Positions 44,949 to 55,330 of a DNA stretch of 64,000 nucleotides are shown piece by piece (the stretch's first letter is position 1; every line of letters starts with the position of its first letter). The stretch lies in NCBI GenBank assembly GCA_029953675.1, contig JAMWBK010000006.1, positions 62,001-126,000 on the forward strand, written 5' to 3'. The translations under genes were made by a program, and so were the position numbers. The notes under the pieces were generated by a model, which had not been told where the DNA came from, did not search any database, and saw only the letters and a list, made by a program, of their open reading frames with translations. The stretch is from Rhodosorus marinus. Taxonomy: Eukaryota; Rhodophyta; Stylonematophyceae; Stylonematales; Stylonemataceae.

Positions 44949-47900
44949 TCCGAGGCAAAACTAAATTGGAGTGCAACCCTAAACTAAAACCAGCCAAACC
45001 GAAATCCACAACCTCAGTCCTCATGCGTGGCCCCAAGCTCCTCCACCCATCCGAACACCAAACCTCTGTACCAACATCGCTCTCCCAACCCTCCCGCTGC
45101 ACGCCCCCCACCAACTTGGCTTACATAAATAGGGACTGACCCATTGCCAATCACTACACAGCTGACTGATTAAACCCCCCGCCAAAAACCAAAAGGCCAA
45201 TTGAAAACCCCTTCCATGAAGAGAAATTTAATTTTTTTTGACTCCTACGACTGCTGCCCTCTCCAAAAGGCCTTCACTCAGAGCGCAAATACATTAAAAA
45301 TAGGAGAAAAAAGAACCTGGATGATCCATCTCGTTTTCTGGGTGTTTTTTTCAACACTCTACTCGAAAACCCCCCGAAAAACCAGCAGGCGCAAATGGAG
45401 GAAATTGATCTTATTATGAGACCCAGAAATTGGGCTTTCGTGCTACTCTTATTCGCCTAGTACAAAAAACAAGTTAAAAAGGGCTGGATGGAAAACGATG
45501 TAGATTCTACGGAAAAGAAAATCAAATCAGGGTTGATGCAGGTCGACAAGGCGAAAGAAAACCTAGAACCTTTTTAAAAAGAAACCGAAACTGCATAAAT
45601 CAATAATTAGAGAAAATATATATTTAGGGAAAGTGCAGTCAGTACCGATTGGGGGTTGTGACTTTTTTTTGGCTGCATTCGACATCCACATTTTCGCAGA
45701 AGTCACTGTTATAGAGTGCAAAAAATTTAGTAGGTTTCATAGAATGTGTTTGCAAACCGGAGAGTAAAGTGGAGAGCTTCTTGTTTCACTAGAGTGGGCC
45801 CTCCCGCCCCTCTTCCTCCCCGCCCGTAATGATTGGCCATCTTTTGTCTCGCGAAAACGTGTCATTGGCCTTGATCAGTAGGAAAAGAGATTGTGATTCA
45901 CGACCCGCCAATGGACAAGCCTATGAGGAGCAAAAAGTCAGGCGCTGAAGTGGTGCTTTTTCTTTTATTTTCTTTTTGCCATCATTCAATTTTGGACCTG
46001 CTGCCTTTCGCAGTTTACAGTTCAAGTTGAAAACCTAAAGAGTTTCTATAGATATTCTTCAACCCTCAAACGTTATGGGGTGGAAGTATTTTGACCCGAA
46101 AGAAGTTTTTGAACCATGGTTCGCGTTCTTCTTTTATTGTTCTGCTCTAGATTTTATGGATATCAAAGTAAATCGCACTAGGCCAAAAAAAGGCTTGGCG
46201 CACGGCCTTGCCCGGCGCATCGGAAACAGCTACCCCCTCCGCCTTTTGCGTGGTACGATAGATGGTCCTCAGCCGTACAACCGGAATTAGTTTTCTTCGG
46301 TCACGCAAGGAAAAACTTTTCCCCAAAACCTAAAAATAATTCGGAAGAAATGATATTCTGAGGCTTTCTCGTTTTAGGAATTGCAAGCAGTTTGGAAAAA
46401 TTGGTAGGATCCAGGTTAGGTAGCCCCGCGCCTTTTGGCTCCACTCCTGAGCAAGCCTTCAAACCAGAGATTTGATTTGTCGACAACTGCTCCTGCAAGA
46501 GATTTGTGGAGGGGCAGCGAAGGAACCTTCTTTCATACGGACTGTGTTTTGTTAATCCTGTATGTTTTCCTGTTGCCGCGGCGATTACATCAACAAACAG
46601 AGTTTTAAGCCCAACAGAGTGGAGCCCTCGATCAGATCAGCTCATCGTCCGCCTGACCGCATCAGTTTTTTGCTCCTGATGGTTACCGATGGTGGCCGAC
46701 GGTCCAATTCATGTTTTTACTAAATTTTGAGTTGGGGGATTTAAGAAATTGTCAAGCAGATTGCGTTCAACAAAGACCAATACGATGCCTCGCTGTCAGG
46801 CGAGGAAATTTGCTGCTCCTTATTCATGCCCTCTTAGAAGCTATAGTATTTGACCTCAACCCACGGTCGAAACTGGTTCAAGTTTCCAATCGACCGTCAG
46901 CAGATGGTACACAAGTCGCCTGCAGCAAGTCCCCCCGGGCAGAAAATTTTCGTTTCACGAAGAAAGGATGATGATGGCTACGCGTCACCAGGTCTGTTGG
47001 AACATCGGAGCCGAGCGAACGGAAGTGATTTTACTGAATTCACCTTCGCCTTAGTACACGTACCTCGCGCCCTCTTGAAAGGGACTGTTTTTCAAACGAC
47101 TCGATCGAGAAAAACCTCGCAGAGACTCAGACGAAGAGCTGGTTTCGTCATGCACATCAGGAGCATAGTACATACTCAACATGCACTGCCGGATTGTGAG
47201 CGACCACTCAAGTTTGCTTCGAGACCACTGAAAGGACGCGTAAAACTCGGCGAGCCGGATGAGCTCAATGATATTTTCTTGAAGGTTGGGCTATGCAGGC
47301 ACTGAAATGAAACTTTACATGCGCAGAATGACGCCTTTGAACTGCGGGTGCAACTGCACCAGCTGTAGATCTACAAAGTCATTTCAATACGAGGTCCTTG
47401 TCCTTTTCCTTGTCCTGGATCCAGAAACCAAGAGAAACCAGGAGAAACCAAGGGCAACAGCACTCCTGAGGAACAGATGCTATGGATGCTGGTGTTCAAC
47501 AAAAGCTTTCCTGATCACCCCGCAACTGATGGCTCGTCAAGTACTACACATTCTCCGAACGAAAGCCAGTCCAGTACGATGAGGTGAACTTTTGCTCTAG
47601 ATCAAGATGCTGTTCTCCGCGGCATCTGGGACTATTGCTAGTAAATACTCCACTATCGTCCAACAGCGGGAGACTGTAGTCAGCCGCTTGATCCAGCCGA
47701 TGAAGTACCCCCACGCAGACTCTGTGCACGTCCGCACTTTGGACGAAAGCGGTCCCTCGAGCCGGGAGATCAGAAGCAAGATCAAGAAATTACGATAGCC
47801 GTCCCGGTGTCCCCTGGACGATATACTGTTGACCAAGATTACTAAAAAATTTAATTATCGGCGCAAAGTCGAAACAAAATTTAGAGTTAAAAAAGCGCTC

Positions 47901-48812
47901 CGGAATCAGGTGCTCGTAGCACAGCCCGGCGATCCGATGATCGTACTGTGTGCGATGGAAGTCAAATCTCCCTGCTTTGGCTACAAAATATTTCGTTGGT
48001 TAATATTGTGGAAGTAAAATGTTATATTTACAGGCTTGGAAAGTCTTGGCGAAAATCTATTTTCGGGGGTGGGGTAGTGACTGGGCAAGCGCCTGGGTCC
48101 TCCGCCAACAATCTAAATGGCAACACCAACGATTGGGATGCAAAAACAATTCGTTAATTTTGATTAATAAACTATGCTTTCGGTGAAAACGACCCAGAAG
48201 CAAATACGTAACCCAATCAATATAAGCATAAGGGTTCCTGTAGCGACCTGTGTTTGTGGGATTAGGAAAAAAAACGAGCGGCGTGTGGACGCGATGACAT
48301 ATTTGATAGTGCGCCTGTATCACCAAGAGTTGATATTATCCATCAATAAATCCAATATCGCCACCCGCAACCGACCACTTTCCTTGTTGTACATTCTAGG
48401 TGAAAGAAGAAGAGAGCAGAATTGACTTTCAGTCGAGAAAACCTCAAAAATCTATAAGGTTCTGTTGAATGAACTTTGCTTAAGCGGAGGTTCTATTCGG
48501 GCTACGAAAGTGATCTGTCCAGCCAGGTTTTTAACAAAAATCTTTTGTTTTTTGTCAAAAAACTTTTGATCGGAAGCTCTACAAAAATGATAGATAGTTC
48601 ACCGCGGTGTGTTCCCCCGCACGATGTATTGGACCCCCCACGGAGGGTTGGTCGATATAGTGGACTGCAATGAGTTTGATATTGTGACTAGACGCAGGGT
48701 TTTGGTCTCTGAATAAATGTCTCGGACTAGAGCCAATTTCTTGTACCATAGTTAGGCGACACGTTTGGCTTCTACTAGAGGCGCATCCTTCGAATAGAAC
48801 CCCCTAAAGTAG
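44949..48812. other. Gene-poor stretch
   Basis: The first 250 bases are C-rich on the plus strand, upstream of the zinc-finger gene. The longest open frame is 151 codons at 46850-47305 (plus), without a domain. A 63-codon plus-strand frame at 47607-47798 reads protein-like (ends R-S-K-I-K-K-L-R) but has no support beyond that. The sequence is A/T-rich near 45430-45800. Confidence 0.45.
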
Positions 48813-48871
48813 GACCCTTCAAACGGGACCCTTCCAATAGGACCCTTCCAATAGGACCCTTCCAAAAGGAC
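48813..48871. repeat. 14-bp minisatellite, about four copies
   Basis: The unit GACCCTTCCAATAG occurs four times in a row with small changes (first unit ends AAACGG, last AAAAG). Confidence 0.85.
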
Positions 48872-48998
48872 GATTGGGAGAAAGTGCTATATCGATAGAG
48901 GGAATAAAATCATCCATTCATGTGTCCACCTTGGGTTTCTCGTGATATCTGTAATTAGTCGTCTTGTTTTGCATCGCAGAAGTCGGAGACATGTTAAA

Positions 48999-49105
48999 TG
49001 CGTTTGTAGCTCGTCTATCACGTTTCCATTGCAAGGGTTGATTGTAGTACTGCGTTGGTAGCTCGTGTATGACGTTTCATCAATTTTCAAGGGTTGGTTG
49101 TAGTC
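48999..49105. repeat. Diverged tandem duplication of about 52 bp
   Basis: Two units start at 48999 and 49051 (TGCGTT-GTAGCTCGT-TAT-ACGTTTC), each ending AAGGGTTG-TTGTAGT. Confidence 0.65.
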
Positions 49106-49980
49106 CCTGCGAAGGTAGGGGTCCGAGCAGGTTGATAAAGGAATTCGCGCAGGCAAACTACAGGGTGGGAAAACGCTGATCCCGATTTATCCGTCCCCTG
49201 TCTACGTTGTCGGAACGGAACGGCTGCCAAGCTTGCAACCCGCTCAAGTGGAAAATGAAACTGGTGCGAATAGTAGGACCTTTCGATCCAATCCAACATG
49301 TACCAGGCTCACCAAAATCGTTTGACCATCACGAGCCCATTTTTTTTGAGGGGCAAGGACTCGCAAGCTATGCAGCTCAAGGCCTAGATGATCACGCCTC
49401 AGGATGGAGAGGAGGGCTACTAGGTTAGGTATGAAAACTGACCTCCGGAAGCGACCAGAACATGACTCAGTGGGATCGCACTAGCAGGAATTCCAAAGTC
49501 TCGATATTCCCCTTGAAGGGAGGAGAAGCGGATGTCGTCGTATTTTCCGTAGGGATGAATTGGGCAAGTTGCGCGATTCCTGGATCAACACATACTCTCC
49601 GGTGGGTTTACGTATCCGTGCAACGGCTGCACGTCATTGCCTAGCGGCGGGTATCAATTATCGAGTAGCCAAGGGGTATGGAGCGCCTAGCTAGGCCAAG
49701 ATCAATCCAATAATACGTGGAAGGTGATGGCAGCCACATCCGGGTTAAGGTAGATGTACAAAACGTAGTCAATTTCTCTTGACCTCGTTCTTGAGCGACC
49801 TTGCCAGAGGAAAGTCAAGGAAATTGAGACGTCAGAATCCGACTTGGAACTGTCCGGAAATGGATGTTAAAGTCGACATTGAGGCATAACATGCACGGAC
49901 TGAAGGATCAAGCTCAGAAGAATGTGGCTGGAGATTACTACCAGAAGTAGGATCTTGAAGACGGAACGATTCGATAGGAA
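49106..49980. other. Intergenic, possibly decayed copia linker at the right end
   Basis: Nothing is recognised up to about 49780. The last 200 bases encode short Glu/Ser-rich fragments with stops in the frame that leads into the copia reverse transcriptase, compatible with the degraded linker before the reverse transcriptase. This is inference. Confidence 0.35.
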
Positions 49981-50460
49981 TCATGGAGTGAGGCGATGAA
50001 TGGAGCATACGCGGAAGATTGGAAGCGCGCCGCATCGGAGGAGCTCGGCTCACTACGAGCAAATCAAACGTGGGAACTGATACCACGGGAAGAGGTCCCT
50101 AAGTCTGCGAGAATACTAGGGTCTAGACTGATTCTCAAGGTGAAAAGAAACGGAGATGGATCAGTCCAACGTTTCAAGGCTCGACTTGTTGCGAGAGGTT
50201 TCGCACAAAGACAAGGGATCGACTATGAGGAGATATTCGCTCCTACAGTCGACTTCTCCAGCGTTCGAGTGCTCCTGACTATAGCAGCTGTGGAAAATCT
50301 CGAAGTGGAGCAGGCTGATGTGAAAACAGCGTACCTGAACGCGAGTTTGAACGAGGACCTCTATATGATGCAACCGCGAGGCCTGGAGGAGCCGGGAAGA
50401 GCGGAGCACGTGTGCCGCCTACGAAGAAGTATATACGGTTTGAAACAAGCGGGAAGAGAA
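49981..50460 (+). pseudogene. Ty1/copia reverse transcriptase fragment (N-terminal half)
   Basis: An open frame of about 160 codons with the copia landmarks E-A-M-N ... W-x2-A, N-x-T-W-E-L-I-P, R-F-K-A-R-L-V-A-R-G-F, F-A-P-T-V and Y-G-L-K-Q-A. It stops abruptly at 50460, where an LTR copy begins. The catalytic YVDD half is missing. The coding strand is opposite to the gag-pol copy at 51208-53427. Confidence 0.9.
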
Positions 50461-50580
50461 TAAACACTTCTCTCTCGGAATCGCACCAAGCAATATCCTT
50501 AAGTTGCACCAAGCAACGTCTTAAATCGCACCGAGCGATGAGACCATGTTGCTTGGGCGATTCCGAGAGAGAAGTGTTTA
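50461..50580. repeat. 120-bp copia LTR with terminal inverted repeats, copy 1
   Basis: It begins TAAACACTTCTCTCTCGG and ends in the reverse complement, giving inverted ends of about 32 bp with one gap, around a core of about 55 bp. It interrupts the reverse transcriptase fragment. Relative to the gag start that follows at 50622, the core is in the opposite orientation to that of the main gag-pol copy. Confidence 0.85.
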
Positions 50581-51148
50581 GTCTTTAAGGATTGGTTTTT
50601 AAAGATCGGGTTTTTCAGAGTATGGCGGCGAGAACCAGGGGGAGTGTAGCAGAACATGACGCGCGCCTGAAGGACTTCGCGCTATCTGGCCAACTGCAAA
50701 ACTTATATCTGGTCGCGTTCTGGTACTTAGGAAAAGGAGGGATCCAGTTAGCTCCTGAAATGGTGATGTGGTCATTTCCATCGATGTCTCTTTAGTAGAA
50801 GGTGTGACGGTGCATGGCGTGGTAAGTTTACGGTCGTGGTAAGTATACGGATTGAAGGGCTGCCGCACCATATCCACGCCATGCACCGTCACACCTTCTA
50901 CTAAAGAGACAACGATGGAAATGACCACATCACCATTTCAGGAGCTAACTGGATCCCTCCTTTTCCTAAGTACCAGAACGCGACCAGATATAAGTTTTGC
51001 AGTTGGCCAGATAGCGCGAAGTCCTTCAGGCGCGCGTCATGTTCTGCTACACTCCCCCTGGTTCTCGCCGCCATACTCTGAAAAACCCGATCTTTAAAAA
51101 CCAATCCTTAAAGAATAAACACTTCTCTCTCGGAATCGCACCAAGCAA
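50548..51148. repeat. Fold-back palindrome made of copia gag start and RNase H region
   Basis: The left arm 50548-50822 and right arm 50874-51148 are near-perfect inverted copies around a 51-bp spacer (50823-50873). From the outside in, each arm holds the LTR inverted end, the leader, the gag start (ATG 50622 on plus, ATG 51074 on minus) for about 20 codons, a junction at GCGCTA, and a fragment of the reverse transcriptase/RNase H region with T-R-T-R-P-D-I-S-F-A-V-G. In the right arm that fragment reads on the plus strand; in the left arm it reads on the minus strand. Confidence 0.88.
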
Positions 51149-51207
51149 TATCCTTAAGTTGCACCAAGCAACGTCTTAAATCGCACCGAGGGATGAGACC
51201 ATGTTGC
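51116..51207. repeat. Copia LTR, copy 2, truncated
   Basis: It matches the first 92 bases of the other copies and ends abruptly after CCATGTTGC, where the integrase-end sequence of the minus-strand copy begins. The distal inverted repeat is missing. One core base differs (GAGGGATG versus GAGCGATG). Confidence 0.85.
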
Positions 51208-53427
51208 GAATTGTCAAGGATTCCGGATCTGGTACGTCATATAGCGAATCTCCTTTGCGCATCAAGTTCACGGACACCTCTCTCTGGTTCCGTTGCTCCC
51301 TTTCAAGTCCGTTGACACTCATCTCCTTTGCAGGGAAAACGTTCTCAAACACCCGCCAGTGTCGTGATTCCCTGAATCCACCATTCGCGGGATCGTAGAT
51401 GCGTGCCACATGGGAATCTCGAACACACATGAGGATCCCCATGGCCGACCGGCTCTCCAAATTCCCCAGCTTTCCGGGTCCAGCTCGTTTGTAAGTGATT
51501 TCGCAGCCAAATGGGAATATCTCTCTCATTGCTGGTTTCTTCATGGTGACTGACTCACCGGGCTTTTTCCTCTTAGAAAACTCCGTGGCGTTCGGTTGAT
51601 GTTGTCAACCACCACTGGTAATGCCTCCGGCCACATGTTTTCCGGCAACCCGCTTCCAAACAGCGTCGCTCTAAGTCTCTCCTTGACTGTGCGGACCATG
51701 CGCTCCGCCATCCCGTTGCCAGACGGTGTATATGGCGCAGAGGGATCCCACCCAATGCCTAAGTCACGCAGTAGCGGCTTCATGCCTTTGTATTCCAGGG
51801 CGTTGTCGCTTTTCAGTTTCTTCACGTTCGCTCCGTGTTGCGTTTTCATAATCATAACGTGCTCCCGAAAAGCCCCATCTATCAAACTTCTATGCTCCAG
51901 GGGGTACGCCCCCAGCATTCCCGTCGCATCGTCCACAAAAATGCCGATATACTTCAGGCCTCCCCTTCCTTCTGGGTACGGTCCCGCTATATCACTGTGG
52001 ATGCACTCGCCATGCATCGTTGCCTTCCTGAGTGGTCCACTTCCACCCGTTGCGGTCATCTTGGCCTTTTCACAGCTGGTGCACTCGAACTTTTCTGGTA
52101 CTTTGTCGCTGACGCGAATCTCGCCGTTCTTTTCTAATTGCCTCACAGCTCCGGCACTAGGATGTCCTAGTCGCCTGTGCCAACCCATGGCATCCGTGTC
52201 TTCGTTGCTGCGGAACGATAGCGCTGCTGTCTTTGGTCGGCTGTCCCGGTTCATTTCCAAATCAGTATAAAGAAGACCAGACTTGGCGGTAGCTTTAAAA
52301 ACTTGGATACCGTCCTTTTCTATGATCAATGTTTTTCCATCTAAAGATCTAATGGAGAAACCGTTTTCCATTAATCTACTAAGACTGACTACATTCAATG
52401 AGCCGCCTGGAAGGTAGATAGTGTCCTTCAGCGACAACATATCTCCTTTTAGCGTCTTCAGATCGACCGTACCCATCTTGCCGAGTGTCTTCGTTGTCCC
52501 GTCCCCGAATGTGACGTCACTGTCAACCATCCTTGCGGGACCTGAGAATGCACTCTCCGAAGTGCAGATGTAATCCGTTGCCCCAGAGTTCAGCACGAAC
52601 CTCGCTGGAGCTCTGACCGCCGTCATTCCTGCGTGGAATCTTCGCGGTTCCGGCCTATTTTCCCCCTTGTCCTGTTCTTCAGGACAGTTGGCTCGGATGT
52701 GTCCGGGTTTCTTGCACCCGTAACACAGAAATCCCCTGGGGGTCTTCCTCTTCTTCTTCTTCTGCACCGTTGTGACGTGGTGCGCGCTGGAATCCGTTTT
52801 AGGCTTGAATTGCTTGGATCCTCGAAGTCGGTCCAGCTCCTCGAAGTCATTACAGAAGCCCGCCCAGTCTAAAGTTTTATCCTTCGCCGCGTAGAATAGG
52901 AACTCCGCGTACTCGTCGCCCCTCACCTCCAAAATCTTCCGGAGGACCCGACGTTTTTCTTCATCCGTGGGTGCCACGCCCGTTATCTCCCTGATCTCTG
53001 CAAACTGGGTTTGTAGCCAGTTCACCAGAGAGCGGGGCGACTCGTCGGTGTGCATCTCGCGCCGATACACCTTACCCCATACGCTGTCGGCCGTCTCGCG
53101 GGAGGAGGGCTCATATCTAGCCCGAAGCGCAGCCCATACTTGCTCTGGCGCTGCCTCTCTCGAAGAGGCAAAGGCTGTGTCCAGCGCCGGTCCATCCAGC
53201 ACTCTGGAGAACACCGCGGAGACATACTGTCTCTCCGCTTCCGTCGCGTCTATAGGGTTGTCGATTACATCCCTAAGACCTTTGACGGTCAGGTAGCACT
53301 CTACCTGGTGTCTCCAGTTCCGGAAGGATCGGAACGAATCCTGATCCCCGGTGAACACTGACGGTAGCGCGAAGTCCTTCAGGCGCGCGTCATGTTCTGC
53401 TACACTCCCCCTGGTCCTCGCCGCCAT
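51208..53427 (-). pseudogene. Ty1/copia gag-pol: gag, zinc knuckle, protease, integrase; broken
   Basis: Reading from the ATG at 53427: a gag domain (about residues 20-215), an intact zinc knuckle C-x2-C-x4-H-x4-C near 52715, and a protease-like motif where the expected catalytic Asp is Asn (L-N-S-G-A-T near 52590). The integrase zinc domain (H-x4-H ... C-x2-C) lies near 52080-52190, and the integrase core has D at H-S-D, D at K-S-D-N and E at M-A-E-R (near 52000, 51815 and 51705). A frameshift near 51549-51566 moves the sense to the frame 51176-51544. The sequence is cut at 51208 by LTR copy 2, so reverse transcriptase and RNase H are absent. The copia order (integrase before reverse transcriptase) fits. 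Confidence 0.9.
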
Positions 53428-53468
53428 ACTCTGAAAAACCCGATCTTTAAAAACCAATCCTTAAAGAA

Positions 53469-53589
53469 TAAACACTTCTCTCTCGGAATCGCACCAAGCA
53501 ATATCCTTAAGTTGCACCAAGCAACGTCTTAAATCGCACCGAGCGATGAGACCATGTTGCTTGGTGCGATTCCGAGAGAGAAGTGTTTA
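53469..53589 (-). repeat. Copia LTR, copy 3 (5' LTR of the minus-strand copy)
   Basis: This 121-bp copy has both inverted ends complete (GCACCAAGCAA on one side, TTGCTTGGTGC on the other). A 41-bp leader (TTCTTTAAGGATTGG...) separates it from the gag ATG at 53427. The ends are TAAACAC...GTGTTTA, not the usual TG...CA. Confidence 0.88.
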
Positions 53590-53623
53590 AACCGTTGGAC
53601 GCCTATTTACCGCCCTAGTGTAT

Positions 53624-53860
53624 GCTCGTGATTTGATGGTAACCTCACCACAGCAGAGGCGCCTATCACGACAGACCAATTGGAAAGATGGGGTGGCTGC
53701 GGAAAAAGCCGAGCAGGAAAAGCGACAACATTATGCGGAAGTTCCCCGCTGGCTGCCGATTCGCGGGACGTGATCTTGGTCCCTTTCGTGATAGAGACGT
53801 ACGGAAGGCTGGGTAAGGCGGGGGTGGAAATCCTTCAGGCAGCGACTACCGTCATGATCG
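53624..53860 (+). pseudogene. Fragment of a probable non-LTR retrotransposon C-terminal domain, copy 1
   Basis: The frame at 53624-53770 reads V-T-S-P-Q-Q ... A-A-E-K-A-E-Q-E-K-R. One frame over, from about 53768, it continues V-P-F-V-I-E-T-Y-G-R. The same order (V-T-S-P, then A-A-K-R-A-E, then I-P-I-A-I-E-S-F-G-R) occurs at 54547-55179, so the two are relatives. It is broken by a frameshift. The domain resembles the restriction-like endonuclease end of some non-LTR elements; that identification is tentative. Confidence 0.6.
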
Positions 53861-54271
53861 AGAAGAACATATATACCGCACGAGAGCGCAGATGAACAGG
53901 ATGTTTCTTTTAGATAGACTTTAGCTTTTGGATGAGGTCCCTGGACAGGGGGTTTGAGTATGCTTAGAGCGCCTTGAGTGAGTTTTTGTTGCGCCGTGGT
54001 AGGTAGCTGCCGAATAGAGGCTATAGGGTTGGGGGTTGAGCCTTGAGTTATCCATGAGTACTGGGCACCTACGGATGACAAGCGGGCCTGGGACATTGTC
54101 CCCACTGGCAGGCCAAATCGGCGATTCCAACTGGCTCTTCGAGGTTCTCAGGCCCCAACGCTTGGCCCAATGCGTGGGCAGATGCTTACCTCAATGACTG
54201 CTGGGAGGGGGGGGGGTGGGTTGGTTGCCGAGGGCGAGGAGCTCGTCTGCGCCGGGTCGTTGTGAACACTC

Positions 54272-54307
54272 TGTGTGTGTGTGTGTGTGTGTTTGTTTGT
54301 TTGTTTA
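54272..54307. repeat. TG and TTTG microsatellite
   Basis: About ten TG units are followed by about four TTTG units. Confidence 0.9.
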
Positions 54308-54546
54308 TGAAAGGATAGGAAGCGTTTCCAGGCTTTAGAGAGGTGGCTGTGCTGCTGCTGACGCGCGAACCTCATCGGAGATGCAGCTTCTCAAATGCAG
54401 CTTTCCAGATACTGGTTTCCCACGAGCACATTTCCGCTGAAGATCGGGCTAGAATTCGGTCCGCAGCTGGAGCCGGATCGGGAGTGTGGTCATGGGAAAT
54501 GCCGACGCTCGCGCCGAAAAATTGAGTTCAGCGGAACTGCAAGTGA

Positions 54547-55179
54547 ATATACGACAGCCGTTGGGCTTGCGCTATACCCGGAATACGGACGTCGGCGACC
54601 TGTACTAGTTGTCGTAGTACTCATGGTACTAACGGCGTACAAAGGTTTAACCACTGCCCAACCTCGACGAGACTATGGCAGCGAAGGCACGACGAAATCT
54701 GTACGGAGCTGGCGCGATGGCTGAATCGATGGAATTTCATCGACATTACCCAACGTAACCGCGTACACTTTACTGAACCCCAGACTAACGTAAGCCCCGT
54801 AAACCCAAGAACCCGAGGCATACTTCGACAACTACCGATACGACCGGATATCACGGCCGCTCATCCAAGGGCGCTCCAACGGTATGCCCTGGATGTGACG
54901 GTTACGTCGCCACCGTAGGAGAAATACGTGAACCGGAGTGGGTCAGAGAATGGGTACGCAGCGAAACGAGCGGAGAGCTGGAAAATGGCATATTACAATT
55001 AGGGAATGTTGGTTGAGAGGCCAGACGACAAGTTCATTCCCATCGCGATCGAGAGCTTTGGGCGTACAGGGCAAAGGCGCCCAGGAATTTCCACGAGATA
55101 GCTGCAAGCACTTGTTGCACCGGAGTTTAGAGCTGAGCGATGTTCGGGCTCAGATGAACCGGAAACTTTGGCAAGGTAA
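54547..55179 (+). pseudogene. Probable non-LTR retrotransposon 3' ORF remnant, copy 2
   Basis: One frame holds sense through four stops (54916, 55000, 55099, 55177). Seen in order: C-T-S-C (54601-54612) with N-H-C and R-R-H-D-E-I downstream, like the CCHC zinc motif after the reverse transcriptase of site-specific non-LTR elements. Then R-P-D-I near 54838 and L-D-V-T-V-T-S-P near 54892, like a PD-(D/E)xK nuclease core, then A-A-K-R-A-E and I-A-I-E-S-F-G-R. The match is by motif order only; the reverse transcriptase itself is not present. Confidence 0.6.
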
Positions 55180-55220
55180 CGCAGAGATCGCGAATCCACT
55201 GGTTCCTGTTTTTTTCTTTT

Positions 55221-55330
55221 GAACGTAGCATGAGACCCCGGTAGCGGGGTTACCGTAAGTTTTTCACTAAATAGTAGTAGAAATTGTGATGCGCTGCAGT
55301 AGGCAGCTGCCTAGTAAAGTTTACGGTTAC
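55221..55330 (+). repeat. 110-bp dispersed structured repeat, copy 2
   Basis: About 90% identical to 10212-10321, with the same hairpin CCCCG-GTAG-CGGGG, the palindrome GGCAGCTGCC and the end TTTACGGTTAC. It lies 41 bases after the last stop of the non-LTR remnant, so it may be the conserved 3' end of that element. Confidence 0.75.

Noticed and set aside
47286-47798. A spliced small gene across two short plus-strand frames
   Set aside because: No convincing donor-acceptor pair joins them in frame, and neither has a domain.
53469-53589. An independent MITE unrelated to the copia element
   Set aside because: Copies sit directly before the same leader and gag start in three places, so LTR function fits better, although capture of a MITE cannot be excluded.
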